Below, in pieces: positions 15,722-24,601 of a stretch of DNA of 43,092 bases. The first letter of the stretch is position 1. Each line of letters begins with the position of its first letter. Source of the DNA: an uncultured Roseburia sp. GTDB taxonomy: Bacteria; Bacillota; Clostridia; Lachnospirales; Lachnospiraceae. The stretch lies in NCBI GenBank assembly GCA_934317215.1, contig CAKREH010000030.1, positions 1 through 43,092 of the forward strand, read 5' to 3'. Made by a program: the position numbers and the translations under genes. The notes under the pieces were generated by a model, which worked only from the letters and a program-made list of their open reading frames with translations, was not told the DNA's origin and did no database searches.

Positions 15722-15960
15722 AAAAAAAGAGACTCCACGTATATTTCTGTACCGGATATCCCCACAGATATCCTTACAAAAATATACATGAGTCTCATTC
15801 TTTAAGATTTGCCAGGTTCTTCTGGTGTGCCCGCCAAAAGAAACCGGTATGTTGACAAATCACGCAAACACGCGAACTACTCCCTCACGGTTTCACAGAC
15901 TGCTTTCCACTCAGACCAGTCTGTGCTTATCATAAGTTTTTCACTTATGCCAAACGCTGT
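15722..15960 (-). ncRNA. yybP-ykoY manganese riboswitch of mntP
   Basis: Read on the minus strand, the leader contains AGGGAGTAGTTCGCG (+ 15885-15871), matching the conserved L1 GGGGAGUA of the yybP-ykoY aptamer. A 3' part, GGCGGGCACACC...AACCTGGC, and GAATGAGACTC follow. It ends in a very long terminator: GAGACTC pairs with GAGTCTC, GTATATT with AATATAC and GGATATC with GATATCC, before TTTTTTT (+ 15722-15800). From family knowledge this class senses Mn2+ and turns on efflux genes such as mntP, exactly the downstream gene. Exact aptamer limits were not folded. Confidence 0.88.
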
Positions 15961-15966
15961 TTTCAC

Positions 15967-15995
15967 AGCATATCTTATGCACCATGATTTGTCAA
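15967..15995 (-). promoter_or_regulatory. Promoter of the mntP riboswitch transcript
   Basis: On the minus strand a perfect TTGACA (15995-15990), a 17-nt spacer and TATGCT (15972-15967). Transcription would start near 15960, just before the aptamer. Confidence 0.8.
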
Positions 15996-16022
15996 TGAAT
16001 GTTTTAATAAAAAAACATTACC

Positions 16023-16247
16023 TTATGCAGCCCATACTTTTTTAATCAGACAATCTAACAATATTATGATGATTGCGCACAAAATCATATACACGGGATT
16101 AAGTGGTGTTATACAACCAGCAATTACCATGATACTGGATATAAAAAGTACTGCATTATGTATCTTAATAAATCTCGAGCAGTCAATCTTTTTCCATATA
16201 TAACATGTAATAAGATACACTGTGATTAAAATTATGATTCTATCCAT
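16023..16247 (-). CDS. Small hydrophobic membrane protein
   Basis: 74 aa with two or three membrane helices (residues 2-17, 30-47 and 50-68) and a basic end KKVWAA. The family is not recognised. Its ATG overlaps the stop codon of the upstream metallopeptidase-like gene (TAATG), which argues for real, coupled translation even though no strong Shine-Dalgarno is seen. It could be a partner of that secreted protein, for example an immunity or anchoring peptide, but nothing in the sequence proves this. Confidence 0.6.
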   Translation of the reverse strand: MDRIIILITVYLITCYIWKKIDCSRFIKIHNAVLFISSIMVIAGCITPLNPVYMILCAIIIILLDCLIKKVWAA

Positions 16248-17221
16248 TATTTCACCAGCTTTTTATGAATCGACAGATACTTATCTTTCCGCAGTTCTTT
16301 CTGAAGCTTATTATAATCAGAGGTAAAACGTCCCGTCCCTGTTCCAGCTCCCTGCGATGAATACACCATAATCATTTCGTCTGATATCTGCATCTGGTAT
16401 CCAGCAGCTTTCATCTCTTTTTTGATCTTCTTTAAATCTTTTTCATACTCTTTGATCAATTTCACATAACTGCTTTCTAATGTCCGGTATGCCTTGCAAA
16501 ACTCTTTATTATTCACAATTCCGTTATAAACATCCGGATGATGTTTTTTTGCATAGTACAGATAATTCAGAATATAATACTTAAACTCGGCATATGCCAG
16601 CCTGTCATTTTCGCAATTATTAATAAATACCTGCCACTCGTCCCATCCGGCTTTCTTTGCTTTGTAATATGGAAAAAGCGCAATTGTCGTACTCATACCC
16701 ATGCGGTATGCCATAAATTCATTCATAAGACCATATGCCCCATCCACATTGGATGATAAATATGCACTGGGCTTTGCCACATATGTATTATACCGGAACG
16801 TTCTCAGGCGTTTTGGGATGGAGTTTGCCATTTCTTTCGATTGGTAGACCGTCGTATGCGGAACATAAACGGTTTTCTTATTGCCGACAAAATATGCCGT
16901 TGTCGTACCTGAAAAGGAATATGTTCCATAGCTGTGGCTATACCCATGTGTCTCCTCATGCACAGCTGTATTCATGCCATCTATAATCCTGGCATTTGAA
17001 AACCACCATAAGATGTTATCTCCTTTATTAATCTGTTTTTTCATGACATACGCGCCATCTTTGTCATATTTGTTCAGGATTTTTAAAATATTTTTCTCTG
17101 TAACTTTTGCTTTAAATCCCGGAATTTTAGATGATGCCGAAACCTCAAATGATGATACAGGCAATGAGATTAACAAAACAACTGCAAGTATTCCTGCTAA
17201 AAATCTTTTTAACATTTTCAT
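16247..17221 (-). CDS. Secreted putative zinc metallopeptidase (HEXXH)
   Basis: 324 aa. Signal peptide MKMLKRFLAGILAVVLLISL with a likely cut after SASS near residue 32. HEETHGYSH near residues 87-95 is an HEXXH zinc motif. NEFMAYRMG near residue 166 supplies a Glu in an NExxAY context about 75 residues later, which fits the third ligand of gluzincins. The remainder is rich in Tyr and Lys, with a basic helical C-terminal third (EYEKDLKKIKKEMKAA). I cannot name the family. The start at 17221 has AAGGGGGAA eight bases upstream; 63 codons upstream in frame overlap the SNF2 gene and are rejected. It lies 49 bp behind the SNF2 helicase and overlaps a small membrane protein. Confidence 0.72.
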   Translation of the reverse strand: MKMLKRFLAGILAVVLLISLPVSSFEVSASSKIPGFKAKVTEKNILKILNKYDKDGAYVMKKQINKGDNILWWFSNARIIDGMNTAVHEETHGYSHSYGTYSFSGTTTAYFVGNKKTVYVPHTTVYQSKEMANSIPKRLRTFRYNTYVAKPSAYLSSNVDGAYGLMNEFMAYRMGMSTTIALFPYYKAKKAGWDEWQVFINNCENDRLAYAEFKYYILNYLYYAKKHHPDVYNGIVNNKEFCKAYRTLESSYVKLIKEYEKDLKKIKKEMKAAGYQMQISDEMIMVYSSQGAGTGTGRFTSDYNKLQKELRKDKYLSIHKKLVK

Positions 17222-17270
17222 AAACGTTCCCCCTTCCACCGACTTTTTATTACAAGTACAAATCAACTCA

Positions 17271-20200
17271 TCAGCCAAGCAATTCAAGAATCTCTTCTTT
17301 GGTGAAGCTTGCAGAATCCATTCCTTCGCCCTCGAGCACCTGCTCGGCAAGCTTCTTTTTCCGCTCCTGGATGTCGATGATCTTCTCCTCGATCGTTCCC
17401 TCTGCCACAAGTTTGTATACCGTCACGACATGCTTCTGTCCGATACGGTGCGCACGGTCTGTCGCCTGGTTCTGCACGGCAACATTCCACCACGGATCGT
17501 AGTGGATGACGATATCCGCAGAGGTAAGATTGAGTCCGGTTCCACCTGCTTTTAAGCTGATACAGAATACCGGAACATCATCGTTATTAAAACTTTCCAC
17601 CATCTGCATACGTTTTTCCTTATTTACAGAACCGGTCAGAAGATAGTAGTCGATTCCTTCTTTTTTCAGGCGCTCTGTCAGACGGTCTAACATAGATGTA
17701 AACTGCGAGAACAGAAGGATCTTGTGTCCTGCCCCGACTGCGTTTACGATCAGCTCCATACACATGTCGGTCTTTGCGGATTCTCCATGGTAATCTTCCA
17801 GTAAAAGTCCCGGATCACAGCAGAGCTGACGCAGTTTGGTAAGTTCGGAAAGGATCTGCATCCTGCCTTTCTGGAACTCTTTCTCATTCTGCTGGCTAAG
17901 CATTTCCTTCATCCTGGTCGCATAAGCATCATATAACTGCATCTGTTCGCCATCGAGTCTTGCGAATACATTTTCTTCGATCTTCTCCGGAAGGTCTTTT
18001 AACACATCCCCTTTCAGACGTCTTAAAATAAACGGACGGATCATGCGCTGCAAGCGCTCCATCTTATTTGCATCCTGATTCACGGCGATCGGAAGCTCGA
18101 TCTCCTCCCGGAACTTCTGATATGTATACAGGAAACCAGGCATCAGATAATCAAAAATACTCCAGAGCTCGCTGAGTCTGTTTTCGATCGGTGTTCCGGT
18201 CAGTGCCAGCTTGAATGCCGCAGTAATCTTTTTGACCCCCTTCGCCGCCTGTGTGGACGGGTTCTTGATATACTGTGCCTCATCGATGACCTGGATCGCA
18301 AATACAAACTTCTGGTACACTTCGGCATCACGTTTTAACAGATCATACGAAGTAATAAGGATTTCTCCCTCTTTGCTGTGACGGATGATCGACGCACGAT
18401 CCGGTACACTTCCGGCAACAATGACTGTTTTTAACTGCGGTGCAAAACGTGTGATCTCTTTCTGCCAGTTGTAGACCAGAGATGCCGGACACACGATCAG
18501 GGAACGGCGCAGTTCCTTTTCCCCAGCCTGCATTTCTTCCTGTTCTGCCGTTAAGAGACTGATGACCTGAAGCGTCTTTCCAAGTCCCATATCATCGGCT
18601 AAAATACCGCCGAATCCATTCTCACGCAGCGTCTTTAACCACAGGAATCCATTCTTCTGGTAACTTCTCATGATAGAATTTAACGCTTCCGGCACTTCAT
18701 AGTCACTGTCCTCGATCGTCTTCATGTTGCGGACCATGCCCTTGAACTCTTTATTTTTCTCGATCGAGAGAAGCTGATTGTTCTTTAATGCCGCATCCAG
18801 ATACATTGCGCGGTATTTTGGTACAATTACAGTGCCTTTTTTGAGGTTTGTCTCCGTCAGGCGCAGATCCTCGCTGACTTCCGCCAACGTGCTTAAACCG
18901 TCCTCTTCAATATTTAAAAAGTCGCCGTTTTTCAAACGGATATACTTCTTTTTCCGGTCATATTTGGAAAGCAGATAGGCAAGTTCCTCCCGTGACATCT
19001 CATCGGAATGAATTTTTAATTCCAGAAGATCACTTTTTAACGAGATACCCACGGAAACGGCCGGGGAAGATACCACCTTTAAATTGCGGAAATTTTCCGT
19101 CGTATAAATGGTCATAAATTCGCCCAGTCTTCTCAATCCGCCCGAAACTAACTGATACAGCATTTCCTCATTGTTCTTCAGCACAAAGACTGTCTGGGAC
19201 AGCGCATATTCATTGAAATACGGTTCCACAAGATTTTTGATGCGGAGTTCCTCTGCAAGATCGCGCACTTCGCCCGGCGCGATCTTCTCGAGGACATTAT
19301 ATTTGTCATCCCCGTAAACTGCCATCAGTTTTGCACCGACCGTATTCATATCCTGTCTGTCTAAATAAAGTTCAAACTCAGGCTTTGGCGGCACATAAAG
19401 GCTCTCATCAAATCCTGCCTCTTTTTCCACTTTAAAATATTTTTTCAGCAATGGAAGCAGGTCGCGGCAGAACATGGCAAGCTCATCTGCAGCGATATAA
19501 GTCTGTCCTCCGGTCTGACGGTGCAGAAATTCAAAGAACTCCCCGACCGTCTCCTTCATTCCCGCCGGACTGCGGTAGATCAGATCCGCGTCATAGAAAT
19601 AAAAATATTTTTCACCGATGATCACAGAATCATCTTCCAGCATCAGAAAGATACCGGAACCGCCCTGACGGATAACCAGCTTCGGACGCTTTTCTTCCGG
19701 TGAAAATGTATAGGTATCCTCCGGCAGAAATCCTACCTCTGCCTCAAACGGCATATCCCCGACTGCCTCAAAAAAGCGGTCAATTCCCACACTGTCTAAC
19801 TCCATCGTGCGCTCATAACTGCCTGTATACGCATAGTATGCATGGAACTGACTCTGGCGTCTTTTATCCATCTCCTGCTGTTCCATAAACGCGATCATAC
19901 GCTTTGCAGATTCCGTAAATGCATCCGGATGATGATAAAACTCCAGCTTTTTACCATAACGGACTTTTTCGTTGACCTTGATGGAATGTAAAAATGAGGA
20001 AATGTTTTTAAGCACATATTTCTGCTCCATTCCAATTTTAAATTCCACCGTGGCATAACTGTATTCCATCTTGAAATAAGGCTCTAACTCCACCTTGCCG
20101 TAAATATTTTCCGGCAAAAGATAGGTAGAACCTGCGCGCATGGAATAACGGTTTAACAGATTTTTTAAGGAAGTATCCGTTTTTAACTCTTTTTCCGTGC

Positions 20201-20570
20201 GGATGTCCTTCTGCTCTGTCTTCTCGCTTACTCCAAGTTTTGCATTTAAGATATCTTTCGCCTGTCTGCGGTTCACATAGGCAAGCGCAACGGCTACACA
20301 ATGTTTGCAGATGCCCTCATAGTTACAAAACGCCTCACAGTTGCAGCGGCTCTCTGAAACCTCCGCATATTCTTCATCTATCACAAGCCGGACATCGTAA
20401 TGATCCTCGACTGTTCCCTTTACTCTTCCAATTAATTCTGCCTTTGGAACGCCATCTTCCGTGTATACGTCATAGGAAAATTCCTGCACGAGTCCCCGCT
20501 CATACAATTCCTTTCCCCGGCGGTATGCTGCCGGATATGCTTCCTGTTTGATATCTGATATGGAAAACAT
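17271..20570 (-). CDS. SNF2-family DEAD/DEAH helicase with SWIM zinc finger
   Basis: 1099 aa. An N-terminal SWIM zinc finger (CNCEAFCNYEGICKHCVA, a CxCx(n)CxH pattern, near residues 75-95) is followed by a long middle region (SNF2-associated, residues 130-600). The helicase core has Walker A (DDMGLGKT near residue 660), DEAQ near 763, LTGTPIEN near 785, LLFSQF near 950, and GGTGLN with QATDRAHRIGQ near 1040. These bacterial Swi2/Snf2 proteins are ATP-driven DNA translocases, linked to chromosome or transcription remodelling. RapA-like activity is possible, not shown. The start at 20570 is preceded by GAGGAG; a TTG six codons upstream is less likely. First gene of a possible three-gene unit. 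Confidence 0.93.
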   Translation of the reverse strand: MFSISDIKQEAYPAAYRRGKELYERGLVQEFSYDVYTEDGVPKAELIGRVKGTVEDHYDVRLVIDEEYAEVSESRCNCEAFCNYEGICKHCVAVALAYVNRRQAKDILNAKLGVSEKTEQKDIRTEKELKTDTSLKNLLNRYSMRAGSTYLLPENIYGKVELEPYFKMEYSYATVEFKIGMEQKYVLKNISSFLHSIKVNEKVRYGKKLEFYHHPDAFTESAKRMIAFMEQQEMDKRRQSQFHAYYAYTGSYERTMELDSVGIDRFFEAVGDMPFEAEVGFLPEDTYTFSPEEKRPKLVIRQGGSGIFLMLEDDSVIIGEKYFYFYDADLIYRSPAGMKETVGEFFEFLHRQTGGQTYIAADELAMFCRDLLPLLKKYFKVEKEAGFDESLYVPPKPEFELYLDRQDMNTVGAKLMAVYGDDKYNVLEKIAPGEVRDLAEELRIKNLVEPYFNEYALSQTVFVLKNNEEMLYQLVSGGLRRLGEFMTIYTTENFRNLKVVSSPAVSVGISLKSDLLELKIHSDEMSREELAYLLSKYDRKKKYIRLKNGDFLNIEEDGLSTLAEVSEDLRLTETNLKKGTVIVPKYRAMYLDAALKNNQLLSIEKNKEFKGMVRNMKTIEDSDYEVPEALNSIMRSYQKNGFLWLKTLRENGFGGILADDMGLGKTLQVISLLTAEQEEMQAGEKELRRSLIVCPASLVYNWQKEITRFAPQLKTVIVAGSVPDRASIIRHSKEGEILITSYDLLKRDAEVYQKFVFAIQVIDEAQYIKNPSTQAAKGVKKITAAFKLALTGTPIENRLSELWSIFDYLMPGFLYTYQKFREEIELPIAVNQDANKMERLQRMIRPFILRRLKGDVLKDLPEKIEENVFARLDGEQMQLYDAYATRMKEMLSQQNEKEFQKGRMQILSELTKLRQLCCDPGLLLEDYHGESAKTDMCMELIVNAVGAGHKILLFSQFTSMLDRLTERLKKEGIDYYLLTGSVNKEKRMQMVESFNNDDVPVFCISLKAGGTGLNLTSADIVIHYDPWWNVAVQNQATDRAHRIGQKHVVTVYKLVAEGTIEEKIIDIQERKKKLAEQVLEGEGMDSASFTKEEILELLG

Positions 20571-20651
20571 GATTGCTGTGCTCCTCAATAATATATTTTC
20601 TGCATCTTTCTATTGTAACATAAATTTGAGGATTCGGTTAGACTTTTTTCA

Positions 20652-21965
20652 CTAAAATACAATCTTAATTTCTGTTCCCACACCGACCTCACTCGTTAAT
20701 GTCATCTGCGCATCATGCTGTGCGACAATATGTTTTACAATGGCAAGCCCCAGACCTGTCCCACCGGTGGATTTTGACCGGCTCTTATCGACACGGTAAA
20801 ATCGTTCAAAGACGCGTTCCTGCTGTTCTTTCGGGATTCCGATACCGGTGTCTTTTACGATCAGAACCGGTCTGGTGTTTTCGATCGTAGTCACGATCGT
20901 GACGCTGCCGCCTTTTTTGTTGTAGCGCACCGCATTACTGCAAAGGTTAAAAAGCAGTTCCTCAAGCAGCGTCTTGTTTCCGCTCATTGGAACAGACGTC
21001 CCCTCTAAGTGCAGCGTCACCTCATTTTTATCTGCCTGCATCTGCATGGAATGAATGCACTGCTCCCCCAGGTCATGCAGATCTACCGTCTCAAATTCAA
21101 GTTTCAGATCACTGTCATCCAGTTCCGACAGTTTTATGATGTCGTTGATCAATGCCTGCAGACGCTCTGCACTCTTATGGATCTCATTTGCAAAATGCGC
21201 GGTATCCTCCCCGCCCGTCATTCCGCTTGCGATCAGTTCCGCATATCCGGAGATCGCAGTCAACGGCGTCTTTAATTCATGGGAAACGTTGGCTGTAAAC
21301 TCCTGGCGCATCTGCGCATGATTTAAAATATCCATATGCTGCTTTTTGATCATGGAAATAAACGGGCGCATCTCCTCATAAACTTCCGTTTCATCCACCA
21401 GGATAATATTATCTGCCATTTTCTCGATCGGTGCCATGAGTCTCCGTGTCAGACGGTAAGAATAAAATACACACATCAGAAATACCATCAGACCAACCGC
21501 TAAGATCAGCCCTGACATCGTAGACACCAGATGATAAATACTTCCGCTCTCTTTCGCAACACGCACAACGCTTCCATCTTCTTTTCTAAGTGCATAATAA
21601 AAGGTATGCTTTGACGACGTAGCTGAGACACGGATTGATTTTCCCTCGCCATTTTTTATGGCATCCGCAATTTCCGGGCGTTCCTTATGGTTCTCCATGG
21701 AAGAAGCATCTTCCATACTGTCATACAGGACCGTGCCATCCGTATCCACGCAGGTGATGCGCAGCCCGTCATTTTCCAAAGAATACGTGATATCCTTCGA
21801 AAGTTCATTCGGACTGATCACCGAGACAACATGTGCACTTGCCTTTAAATCATCAAATATCTGTTCCTCCAGGATCTGATAAAAAAGAAACATAGAACAA
21901 ACGGCAGTCACCACAATGGCGATTGCCGCAATTAACATAAAACCGGTATTGATCTTTTTTTTCAT
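20652..21965 (-). CDS. phoR: Phosphate sensor histidine kinase PhoR
   Basis: 437 aa. Membrane helix 1 is residues 8-30, an extracytoplasmic sensor domain runs 31-150, helix 2 is 151-169, then a short HAMP-like linker (YRLTRRLMAPIEKM). The HisKA box VSHELKTPLTAISGY has the phospho-accepting His229. The HATPase domain has NAVRYN (N box), DTGIGIP (G1) and TGGTGLGLAIVKH (G2). Its ATG overlaps the phoP stop by four bases (ATGA), so the two are translated together. It is assigned as PhoR because it closes a Pho locus and ends an operon with nptA; the ligand cannot be read from sequence. Confidence 0.92.
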   Translation of the reverse strand: MKKKINTGFMLIAAIAIVVTAVCSMFLFYQILEEQIFDDLKASAHVVSVISPNELSKDITYSLENDGLRITCVDTDGTVLYDSMEDASSMENHKERPEIADAIKNGEGKSIRVSATSSKHTFYYALRKEDGSVVRVAKESGSIYHLVSTMSGLILAVGLMVFLMCVFYSYRLTRRLMAPIEKMADNIILVDETEVYEEMRPFISMIKKQHMDILNHAQMRQEFTANVSHELKTPLTAISGYAELIASGMTGGEDTAHFANEIHKSAERLQALINDIIKLSELDDSDLKLEFETVDLHDLGEQCIHSMQMQADKNEVTLHLEGTSVPMSGNKTLLEELLFNLCSNAVRYNKKGGSVTIVTTIENTRPVLIVKDTGIGIPKEQQERVFERFYRVDKSRSKSTGGTGLGLAIVKHIVAQHDAQMTLTSEVGVGTEIKIVF

Positions 21966-22633
21966 TCTATCATATACCCCACATTCCGCACGGTCTTGAT
22001 ACAGCCTCCAGCCGAACCAAGTTTCTGCCGCAGTGTTTTGATATGCATGTCAACGGTACGGCTCTCTCCTTCGTATTCAAAGCCCCATACCTGATCCATA
22101 ATCTTGTCTCTTGATAAAACGATTCCCTGATTGAGCATCAGGTACTTTAACAATTCAAATTCTTTAAATGTCAGCTCACACAGCTGCCCTGCGACCGTAA
22201 CGGCATGTTTGTCCATATCCATTAGGATATCTTCATGTATCAGCTGTGAATCTTCATTTATGCGGCTTGTTCTTCGAAGCAGTGCTTTCACACGGGAGAT
22301 CAGCTCCATGACTCCAAACGGCTTTGTGATATAATCATCTGCTCCAAGATCAAGTCCCTTTACCTTATCAAGCTCACTTGTCTTTGCCGTTACCATAATG
22401 ACCGGGACATCCGCAGTCGCCTTGTCTGCCCGGATCCTTGTTAAAATATCCAGTCCGTCTTCCCCCGGAAGCATGATATCTAAAAGGATCAGGGACGGGA
22501 TATTTTTTTCCAGACGCTTAAAAAATGGTGTGCTGCCCTCAAATTCTTCCACTTCATAACCGCTGTTTTTGAGCGCATAACGTTCAATTTCACGAATATT
22601 AATATCGTCTTCCACTATATAGATCGTTGCCAT
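21962..22633 (-). CDS. phoP: Response regulator PhoP (OmpR/PhoB family)
   Basis: 223 aa. The receiver domain has the acidic pocket ED (residues 8-9), phospho-acceptor Asp52 in LILLDIMLPGEDG, and the conserved Thr and Lys in VTAKTS and ITKPF. The C-terminal winged helix contains LTFKEFELLKYL and SRTVDMHIKTLRQKLG. It is expected to bind the TTTACA arrays upstream of nptA, pstS and the GDPD gene. The start at 22633 has GAGGAAAAAT directly before it; 57 in-frame codons upstream overlap nptA and are rejected. It lies 29 bp after nptA with no promoter of its own visible, so it is probably expressed from the nptA Pho promoter and autoregulated. Confidence 0.93.
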   Translation of the reverse strand: MATIYIVEDDINIREIERYALKNSGYEVEEFEGSTPFFKRLEKNIPSLILLDIMLPGEDGLDILTRIRADKATADVPVIMVTAKTSELDKVKGLDLGADDYITKPFGVMELISRVKALLRRTSRINEDSQLIHEDILMDMDKHAVTVAGQLCELTFKEFELLKYLMLNQGIVLSRDKIMDQVWGFEYEGESRTVDMHIKTLRQKLGSAGGCIKTVRNVGYMIE

Positions 22634-22662
22634 ATTTTTCCTCAATCCCCATTTTTGCGCCC

Positions 22663-24423
22663 TTAAATCTGATATATCTTCTCGAACTCGTTTAACTGTT
22701 TTGTAAACTCTGCGCTCTCCTCTGCATCCAGCTGCTCGGTAAAACTGTGTTCCTCTAACTGGGTATCCTCTAACTGCATCATATATACCGCGATATTCGA
22801 ACAATGGTCTGCAACACGCTCATAGTTCATTGCAAGATCTGACAATACAAGACCAAGCTCAATGGTACATTTCCCTTTTCTAAGACGCTTCATATGGTTT
22901 TTCTTTACTGTCTTGTTTAACTCATCAATGACTTCTTCTAACGGTTCTACCGTACGCGCAAGTGCCTCATCACCATCCACAAATGCGTTCGTGGTACGCT
23001 CTAAGATATCACGGAGTGCTGTGCTGTATACCTTCATTTCTTCCTTTGCTTTCTTGGAAAATACAGCGCCCTCTTTATACATCTGCTGTGCATTTTCCAC
23101 CACGTTGATGGAATGGTCGGAAATTCGCTCAAAATCTGTCAGGCAGTGAAGCAGTGATGTTACCTTCAGACTGTCTTTGTAAGATAAATTCTGGCTGCTT
23201 AACCTGGTTAAGTATGCACTGAGTTTGTCATCATAGGTATCCACGATGTTTTCTTTTGCAATGACATCCTCGATTTTTTCTTCGGAGTACTCATCCAGTA
23301 CGGTCATCGCCTCTAAAAATCCTTCGTGTGTGATCTTTGCCATCTGATTGGCAAGAGAATGGCACTGCTCAATCGCAAATGCAGGGCTGTTTAAGAAACG
23401 GTCGTCTAAAATAACAAATACATCCTCTTTCTGATTCTGTTCCTCTGCAGTTTTCGGGATCGTTAAGTATGCCAGTTTCTCCAATCCCTTTGTAAATGGA
23501 AGTAAAACCAGGGTTGCGAACACATTAAATATGGTGTGGATCATTGCGATTCCCGCTGCTCCAACGACTTCATTGGTAAATTCAAATCCGATCAGCGCAT
23601 TGCCTGTATAAAACAATACCAGAAACAGAACTGTGCCGATCACGTTAAAATAAAGATGCACGAATGCCGTTCTCTTTGCACCTCTGTTTGCACCGACCGC
23701 TGAGATCATTGCCGTCACACAGGTACCGATATTCTGTCCCATAATGATCGGAATTACAGAACCGTAAGTAAAGGCTCCTGTTACAGACAATGCCTGTAAG
23801 ATACCGACTGATGCAGAGGAACTCTGGATCACGGCAGTAAGCACAGCACCCGCTAACACACCGAGGATCGGATTGTGGAACATCGTTAAGATATTCGTAA
23901 ATTCCGGCACATCTGCAAGCGGTTCTACCGCCCCGCTCATGCTCTCCATACCGTACATCAATACTGCGAATCCAAGTAAGATCTCACCGATATCTTTTTT
24001 CTTGTCGCTCTTTTTCGACATACAAAGTATGATACCGATCATTGCAAGGATCGGTGAGAAGGAGGATGGTTTTAACATCTGGATAAAAAAGTTATCCCCC
24101 TGCAGTCCACTTAAGCTCAAAAGCCATGACGTTACCGTTGTTCCGATATTTGCACCCATAATGATGCCGACTGCCTGTGACAGCTTCATAATACCGGAGT
24201 TCACAAAACCAACCACCATGACCGTCGTCGCCGATGACGACTGGATCACTGCGGTTACACCTGCACCAAGCAACACTGCCTTGATCGGGTTTGATGTCAG
24301 AGTCTCTAAGATCTTCTCTAATTTACCTCCTGACATCTTCTCCAGTCCGGCACCCATTACATTCATTCCGTACAGGAACAGTGCCAATCCGCCAATGAGG
24401 GTCAGTACTCCAAAAATATCCAT
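22663..24423 (-). CDS. Na+/phosphate cotransporter with C-terminal PhoU domain
   Basis: 586 aa. The two inverted Na/Pi-cotransporter (PF02690-type) repeats carry the QSSSA signatures: AVIQSSSATTVMVV near residue 60 and AVIQSSSASVGIL near residue 200. Each is followed by IIMGxNIGT (ANIGTTVTSW and QNIGTCVTAM). About eight membrane helices fill residues 1-320; the last 230 residues are helical and PhoU-like (ISDHSINVVENA, RVADHCSNIAVYMMQLED). It imports Pi with Na+, lower affinity than Pst. It stands between the phoU gene and phoPR and carries its own PhoP-box promoter. The start at 24423 follows AAGGAGATTGAG. Confidence 0.93.
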   Translation of the reverse strand: MDIFGVLTLIGGLALFLYGMNVMGAGLEKMSGGKLEKILETLTSNPIKAVLLGAGVTAVIQSSSATTVMVVGFVNSGIMKLSQAVGIIMGANIGTTVTSWLLSLSGLQGDNFFIQMLKPSSFSPILAMIGIILCMSKKSDKKKDIGEILLGFAVLMYGMESMSGAVEPLADVPEFTNILTMFHNPILGVLAGAVLTAVIQSSSASVGILQALSVTGAFTYGSVIPIIMGQNIGTCVTAMISAVGANRGAKRTAFVHLYFNVIGTVLFLVLFYTGNALIGFEFTNEVVGAAGIAMIHTIFNVFATLVLLPFTKGLEKLAYLTIPKTAEEQNQKEDVFVILDDRFLNSPAFAIEQCHSLANQMAKITHEGFLEAMTVLDEYSEEKIEDVIAKENIVDTYDDKLSAYLTRLSSQNLSYKDSLKVTSLLHCLTDFERISDHSINVVENAQQMYKEGAVFSKKAKEEMKVYSTALRDILERTTNAFVDGDEALARTVEPLEEVIDELNKTVKKNHMKRLRKGKCTIELGLVLSDLAMNYERVADHCSNIAVYMMQLEDTQLEEHSFTEQLDAEESAEFTKQLNEFEKIYQI

Positions 24424-24514
24424 CTCAATCTCCTTTTGTATGCCGCTTTTCTTATTCTTTACGTTTTTTTGACATATAATTTATTTATACAGCATTTTTC
24501 GTCATTTTGCAATT

Positions 24515-24569
24515 AGCATAAAAAGGAGTATGTAAATTCGCCGTCAACTTTATGTAAAATCTATGTAAA
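24515..24569 (-). promoter_or_regulatory. PhoP box and promoter of nptA-phoPR
   Basis: On the minus strand four hexamers repeat every 11 bp: TTTACA (24569-24564), TTTACA (24558-24553), TTGACG (24547-24542) and TTTACA (24536-24531). A -10-like TATGCT follows after 10 bp (24520-24515). The pattern is that of Firmicute PhoP boxes (TTnACA-like direct repeats, 11-bp period). Confidence 0.78.
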
Positions 24570-24601
24570 ATCTCAAAGAAACCATTTATTTTTGTCTATT
24601 T

